This document shows positions 33,073 through 36,578 of a stretch of 36,578 nucleotides of DNA, in pieces. Position numbers and translations under genes: made by a program. Origin of the DNA: an uncultured Verrucomicrobia subdivision 3 bacterium (lineage in GTDB: Bacteria > Verrucomicrobiota > Verrucomicrobiia > Limisphaerales > UBA11358); contig CAIXBQ010000031.1 of NCBI GenBank assembly GCA_903917705.1, positions 1 to 36,578 on the forward strand, given 5' to 3'. The notes under the pieces are model-generated. The model was not told the DNA's origin. It did no database searches and saw only the letters and a list, made by a program, of their open reading frames with translations. How positions within the stretch are numbered: position 1 is the first letter of the stretch; each line of letters opens with the position of its first letter.

Positions 33073-33209
33073 AGTGTGGCTGCCTGAGGCCGAACCGGCG
33101 CGTGTTCCAGTTGTCTCGGAAAACGGTCGTTTGATTGTATGTGCAATCCCGACGGCGACACCTGCGTGTTTCCAAAGGTTTTAATTCTCATATACCCGTC
33201 TCGTTTTTC

Positions 33210-33221
33210 TTTGTATACAAA
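33210..33221. promoter_or_regulatory. Palindrome upstream of the resolvase gene
   Basis: TTTGTATACAAA is a perfect 12-bp palindrome 27 bp before the resolvase ATG. It lies within a wider GTCTC (33198-33202) and GAGAC (33244-33248) pair, the latter touching the start codon. This could be a resolvase binding subsite or operator. Confidence 0.45.
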
Positions 33222-33248
33222 TCTCATCTGTGGTGTAGTATTTGAGAC

Positions 33249-33833
33249 ATGGCTACCAAATCCACCAAACGTCTCGTCGGCTACGCTCGCGTCTCGACCG
33301 GCGAACAGGAGCTTCAACTGCAACTCGACGCCCTGCGGAAAGCCGGGTGCGCGAAGGGCGACACCTTTAACGACAAGATCAGCGGATCGAAGTCCATCCG
33401 CCCCGGTCTCGACGCTTGCCTGAAGCATCTGAAGCCCGGCGACACCCTCGTCGTCTGGCGGCTTGACCGCCTCGGGCGGTCGGTTCGCCACCTCATCGAC
33501 GTCGTCGAAGACCTCCGGCAACGGGGCGTCGGGTTCAAGTCGCTTTGCGACGGCGCTATCGACACCACGACGGCCAGCGGCGAACTGATCTTCCACATCT
33601 TCACGGCGCTGGCCCAGTTCGAGCGGCGGTTGATTCAGGAGCGCACCAAGGCTGGTCTGACGGCGGCGCGTGCCCGTGGCCGCCTCGGTGGGCGTCCGCC
33701 GATGGAAGTTAACGATCCGCGCATCCAGACCGCGAAGACGTTGCATGCCGACAAGCGTATGCCGATCGCAGACATCTGTCAGACGCTGAAGATTTCTAGG
33801 CCTACGTTGTACCGGTGGCTGACGGTGAAGTAG
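33249..33833 (+). CDS. Small serine recombinase (resolvase/invertase family)
   Basis: 194 residues, the usual length for Hin/Tn3-type resolvases. The catalytic serine is in GYARVSTGEQELQLQLDAL (about residue 16). Arginines and the core follow in VVWRLDRLGRSVRHLIDVV, then FHIFTALAQFERRLIQERT and GRLGGRPP. A C-terminal helix-turn-helix (IADICQTLKISRPTLYRWL) gives DNA binding. It could resolve or invert DNA in the island. There is no transposase beside it. A 14-bp palindrome touches its stop codon. Confidence 0.93.
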   Translation: MATKSTKRLVGYARVSTGEQELQLQLDALRKAGCAKGDTFNDKISGSKSIRPGLDACLKHLKPGDTLVVWRLDRLGRSVRHLIDVVEDLRQRGVGFKSLCDGAIDTTTASGELIFHIFTALAQFERRLIQERTKAGLTAARARGRLGGRPPMEVNDPRIQTAKTLHADKRMPIADICQTLKISRPTLYRWLTVK

Positions 33834-33845
33834 TCAGCGCTGACT
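33832..33845. repeat. 14-bp perfect palindrome at the resolvase stop codon
   Basis: AGTCAGCGCTGACT begins within the TAG stop codon of the resolvase. It has no T run, so it is not a terminator by itself. It may be a crossover or binding site of the recombinase; no second copy was found by eye. Confidence 0.5.
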
Positions 33846-33916
33846 CACGCGTAAACCACTACAGAGGAACGGCCACTGGCCTTCAAAACGCCCGGATGGA
33901 CCGCGTCGTTTGTGGC

Positions 33917-34360
33917 TCATGTATCATAATCTCCACTGTCCCAAGGCTCGAAGAACGCCATGTAATTTCCGGGCTGCACTTCGACGGCCCACTCGCCATC
34001 AACTTCTTCGGGCGGGCGTGGCACCAGTCCGAACGTCGTGCCGTGCCGGTCGACCGCAAACGGCTGCACCTCAATGCGACCATACTCAACTGTCCCAAGC
34101 TCTGAGAGTCGCTGCTCGAACGCAGTGCGAGCGCGCTGCATGTCCAACGCTGCTCGCGTGCCCATGTCGTCAATCCGAGCTTCAAGAAAACATCCGCCCT
34201 CATCGAAAAGGTACAACGCGACAAACTCTCGGCCTGCGTTACCACCTACCGCCGGGACAAACGGAGTCGTGAGGAAGAACTGGCGACCGTCAGGCAGACG
34301 GCCAATGTGGCCTGCGTGCTGGTCGTCGTGCTCAATCGCAATTAGTTTGGGCTTGCTCAT
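33917..34360 (-). CDS. Unrecognised conserved-looking protein, 147 residues
   Basis: ATG at 34360 (MSKPKLIAIEHDDQHAGHIG). It is compact, acidic and without a signal peptide. RLPDGRQFFLTTPFVPAVGG, FVALYLFDEGGCFLEARIDD and the end PGNYMAFFEPWDSGDYDT look like a conserved soluble domain. From memory, similar proteins occur in planctomycetes and relatives without a known role. It is the second gene of a leftward pair, 31 bp after the Imm35-like gene, so the two may be related in function, for example as immunity proteins. That is inference. Confidence 0.7.
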   Translation of the reverse strand: MSKPKLIAIEHDDQHAGHIGRLPDGRQFFLTTPFVPAVGGNAGREFVALYLFDEGGCFLEARIDDMGTRAALDMQRARTAFEQRLSELGTVEYGRIEVQPFAVDRHGTTFGLVPRPPEEVDGEWAVEVQPGNYMAFFEPWDSGDYDT

Positions 34361-34391
34361 GGTGCGTGGGACGAGGTCTTGAACATTACGC

Positions 34392-34700
34392 TCATATTGA
34401 ACTCTTCAAATGTGCCTGCAACTTGCTCTCTGCGGCACGAATGCGCTCCTCAATCGGTGGAACCGTGCCGGTCTCAAACAAGGTGCCGTCCTCGCGTGAA
34501 ACCAAATATGGCGCATTGCCTGCGATGGCGTATCGAATCTCGCGGGTCTCGTGGTATGGCCGAGATGTCCAGAAAACAACCCAGCCAAGCGGACGCTCCT
34601 GAACGCTCACGACAATCATCTCCGGCTTGTCAGGCCAAGCCAAGTCTGGGTGATTGATGCGCTCATATACCAACAGCTCTGCTTGCTTTTGAGTAATCAT
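34392..34700 (-). CDS. Imm35/YrhB-like protein, possible orphan immunity protein
   Basis: 102 residues from the ATG at 34700 (MITQKQAELLVYERIN); the longer frame from 34742 adds an unconvincing start. PEMIVVSVQERPLGWVVFWTSRPYHETREIRYAIAGNAPYLVSRED and GTLFETGTVPPIEERI fit the YrhB/Imm35 fold, a family found as immunity proteins of polymorphic toxin systems. No toxin is encoded in the window. It is first of a leftward two-gene unit. Confidence 0.65.
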   Translation of the reverse strand: MITQKQAELLVYERINHPDLAWPDKPEMIVVSVQERPLGWVVFWTSRPYHETREIRYAIAGNAPYLVSREDGTLFETGTVPPIEERIRAAESKLQAHLKSSI

Positions 34701-34846
34701 GCCAAGTTGCCCGAACAATGTCACCGCAGCCAACCGGGCCAACGCCGACTCACGGTAAGAACTGCGCCAGCGGAGCGGCTAGCGCCACCGGCTGTTGTCC
34801 TCGACGGCATGATATACGTTTCGGCTCGGCTCATTCGCACTGCGAT

Positions 34847-35512
34847 TTAAAAATGTCTCCGACAGCTACGCAAGCCTAGCAGCGCACCGGCCATGGCGAG
34901 CAAACTCAAAGCACCCGGTTCGGGAACAGGACTGCTTGAAAACTGTATGTTGTCTATAGTCCAAATATTTTGGCCGGTTGATGGCGCTGAAAAGTTCAGT
35001 TGCTCGACTTGACCTGCAAAGGTTGAAATATCAGCTCCATATAATGTGTAATCTGGGCCTGTTCCAATGGCAGAGACAGACAAGACTTGACCGCCCAGAG
35101 AAACAATAAGCGATGTGCTTCCAGCGAAAGATTGTGCTTCAAAGAGAAGTGTTTGCGATCCAACTGGGACCAATCCGGTTTGGCTGATGGTGGCGGGATA
35201 AAAGGAAAGCATGCCTTCCAGTTGGAAGCTGTAATGTCCACTGATAGCCCCATTCGTTGCTAATAGAATTGCAAAGGTTGTGCCTATAGACCCAAGATTG
35301 TATAGCATTGAACCATTGGTAGTGCCAAAGACAGCCCACCCCGGTACACCGTTTGTGATTTCAACAGCGTATGGATAGTTTGGATCACCAACGATGGGGA
35401 TAATTTTTGCCGATTCAAAGTCTAGATTAACAAAACCCTGTGAATAGCCGGAACACTCTAAAGCAAGCAAGAGTATCGCAGAAGTTATAATTTTAATTGA
35501 GGTTTTTTTCAT
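34847..35512 (-). CDS. PEP-CTERM sorting-domain protein
   Basis: 221 residues with an N-terminal signal peptide (MKKTSIKIITSAILLLALECSGYS). A beta-rich body of a secreted protein begins GFVNLDFESAKI. The C-terminus is VPEPGALSLLAMAGALLGLRSCRRHF: a VPEP motif, a hydrophobic helix and an arginine cluster. This is the PEP-CTERM signal recognised by an exosortase, which leads to export and processing at the cell surface. The gene is AT-richer than the chromosome to the left. It begins eight bases after the stop of the next gene upstream (35521), so the two form an operon. Function of the body unknown. Confidence 0.9.
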   Translation of the reverse strand: MKKTSIKIITSAILLLALECSGYSQGFVNLDFESAKIIPIVGDPNYPYAVEITNGVPGWAVFGTTNGSMLYNLGSIGTTFAILLATNGAISGHYSFQLEGMLSFYPATISQTGLVPVGSQTLLFEAQSFAGSTSLIVSLGGQVLSVSAIGTGPDYTLYGADISTFAGQVEQLNFSAPSTGQNIWTIDNIQFSSSPVPEPGALSLLAMAGALLGLRSCRRHF

Positions 35513-35520
35513 ATGTTTTC

Positions 35521-36578
35521 TTATCGTGTTACGAACGGATCACCTACAGCCTGAAAGTATGGAGTGCGTCTGGCATTCCATGCACAAGTTCCAAAGTTTT
35601 TTCCCTCGGCCCATAATCCAAAGAATACTTGCGATAGTTCACAGCGAGCAGCAGTAGGCTCGTCAACGTGGGTCACTGCACCAATCGGCGTGCAGGAATA
35701 ATTTGAACCACCAAAAGCATTGGCAGAATACCACTTGAGCCAACTGCCTTGACCAGTTGTGTAATATTCGCCGTTGAACGACTCGATTGTTTCGATTAAA
35801 TACCATCCGCTGTTTGCTTGAAAGTTCATATTGAAACAATAATCACCACCACCGCCATTATAGACACCCCAGCTGCAAAATCCAGCGACACTGGTTCCTT
35901 GGATAATGCGATTGGTACTGGTGAATGGTTGGTATTCTACATTTGCCATAGGCACGCCATTGGAGGTAACCCCTTGGAGAGCCTGAAGCCCAAACGGAAG
36001 GCCTGTTGCGCCGCTAACAGTTACCCCCGAATCGTCAAAATAATAATTTGTATTCCCATAGTTGTTCATGCTGGCACTAGTGGTTGGACTGCCGAAGATA
36101 TAGTTTGTACCGATGGCTGCCAGTTTGTTGATGTATCCAAGGCAATCATTTGTTCCATTCATGTTGATGCTGGTGACATATGGATTCCAGTCAACCGCCA
36201 TGCCCGTAGCAAGCTGAACTTGCACACTCGGCCATTGATGCGATAAATATGCTGGATAAGGAAATATTTCCCACGGATATATGCCGGGGGTGTTCGTTTC
36301 GTTCACTCGCGATGGGATGTCTGGAAATAATATTACATATTGAGGATGCTTGGTTGGATTTGCCGCCAGCCATGCTTGGACCTGTGCAGCAAAGACGTTC
36401 GTGTATTCTGTTGGGAGGAATGTTTCAAGCGTTGTGCAGCCAATCCCCAGCACATTCGCGCCGCTGACGCCGGGACGATGGGCGAGGTAGTAGTTGAGAA
36501 CGGTGGCGCTGTCCGTCGAATTGGTATTGTAAATCAGCAGCAGATCGTTCGTCACGTTGATGGCGTTGGTCACAGTCA
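35521..36578 (-). CDS. TIGR03790-like secreted protein (5' cut by window)
   Basis: At least 350 residues; the frame is still open at the right window edge, and the GTG at 36573 is probably internal. NDLLLIYNTNSTDSATVLNYYLAHRPGVSGANVLGI matches the start of the TIGR03790 family (NVLVVYNxNSxxSxxxAxYYxxxR), known mainly from Planctomycetes, Acidobacteria and Verrucomicrobiota and without known activity. The rest is rich in Asn, Thr, Gly and aromatic residues, as in exported proteins. It lies eight bases upstream of the PEP-CTERM gene. Confidence 0.6.
   Translation of the reverse strand, partial: TVTNAINVTNDLLLIYNTNSTDSATVLNYYLAHRPGVSGANVLGIGCTTLETFLPTEYTNVFAAQVQAWLAANPTKHPQYVILFPDIPSRVNETNTPGIYPWEIFPYPAYLSHQWPSVQVQLATGMAVDWNPYVTSINMNGTNDCLGYINKLAAIGTNYIFGSPTTSASMNNYGNTNYYFDDSGVTVSGATGLPFGLQALQGVTSNGVPMANVEYQPFTSTNRIIQGTSVAGFCSWGVYNGGGGDYCFNMNFQANSGWYLIETIESFNGEYYTTGQGSWLKWYSANAFGGSNYSCTPIGAVTHVDEPTAARCELSQVFFGLWAEGKNFGTCAWNARRTPYFQAVGDPFVTR

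Noticed and set aside
20945-34846. Exact ends of the mobile region by a direct repeat
   Set aside because: I compared the recombinase-proximal sequence with the right-hand spacers by eye and found no convincing shared core. TGACTCACG-like words near 24670, 33840 and 34747 are too short.

Overview
The window reads as a chromosomal piece of a Verrucomicrobiota bacterium, probably from the Pedosphaera/Limisphaera side. The clues are a GC-rich core, a very large GH106-type rhamnosidase, a protein with a C-terminal VPEP sorting signal (PEP-CTERM), an exported multiheme cytochrome ending in a YFRIRQP-like tail, a small TPR protein of a type I associate with this phylum, and a general lack of strong Shine-Dalgarno sites. 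This assignment is inference from protein families; no rRNA is present.

Bases 1-20916 are ordinary chromosome. In order they hold: the 3' end of thrS; a GH106-like glycosidase; a YebC/PmpR regulator; a leftward efflux operon (tetR, RND adaptor, RND pump, then an EmrA/HlyD-like second adaptor); ffh; an arsR-type regulator divergent from a nine-heme cytochrome across a shared palindromic operator; an ABC ATPase and a TPR protein; a dienelactone hydrolase and rsmD; and the classic rplU-rpmA-(terminator)-obg cluster.

Bases about 20930-34850 look like an integrated, partly decayed mobile region. It begins with a large serine recombinase whose 5' end lies in the leader of rplU. It then carries a replication-initiator-like protein with duplicated winged-helix segments and four 20-bp iteron-like repeats inside its gene, an AT-hook protein, a type I restriction methyltransferase (HsdM) fused in frame to a YgjP/DUF45 metallopeptidase, the 3' scrap of a second DNA methyltransferase, a lone receiver-domain protein and a 112-nt compound hairpin. 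Further on are several unrecognised genes (one a two-helix membrane coiled-coil protein fused to a cyclophilin), a HEAT-repeat protein, a small serine resolvase, and a leftward pair that includes an Imm35-like protein. The recurrent picture is of fused gene ends and remnants, as expected of an island shaped by deletions between genes.

Bases 34847-36578 are visibly AT-richer. They encode a leftward pair: a protein resembling TIGR03790, cut by the window end, and a PEP-CTERM protein. No tRNA, rRNA or CRISPR array was seen. The strongest leads are the HsdM-YgjP chimera, the iterons inside the rep-like gene, the 28.3-kb hairpin, the cyclophilin fusion, and the recombinase sitting in the ribosomal-protein leader.
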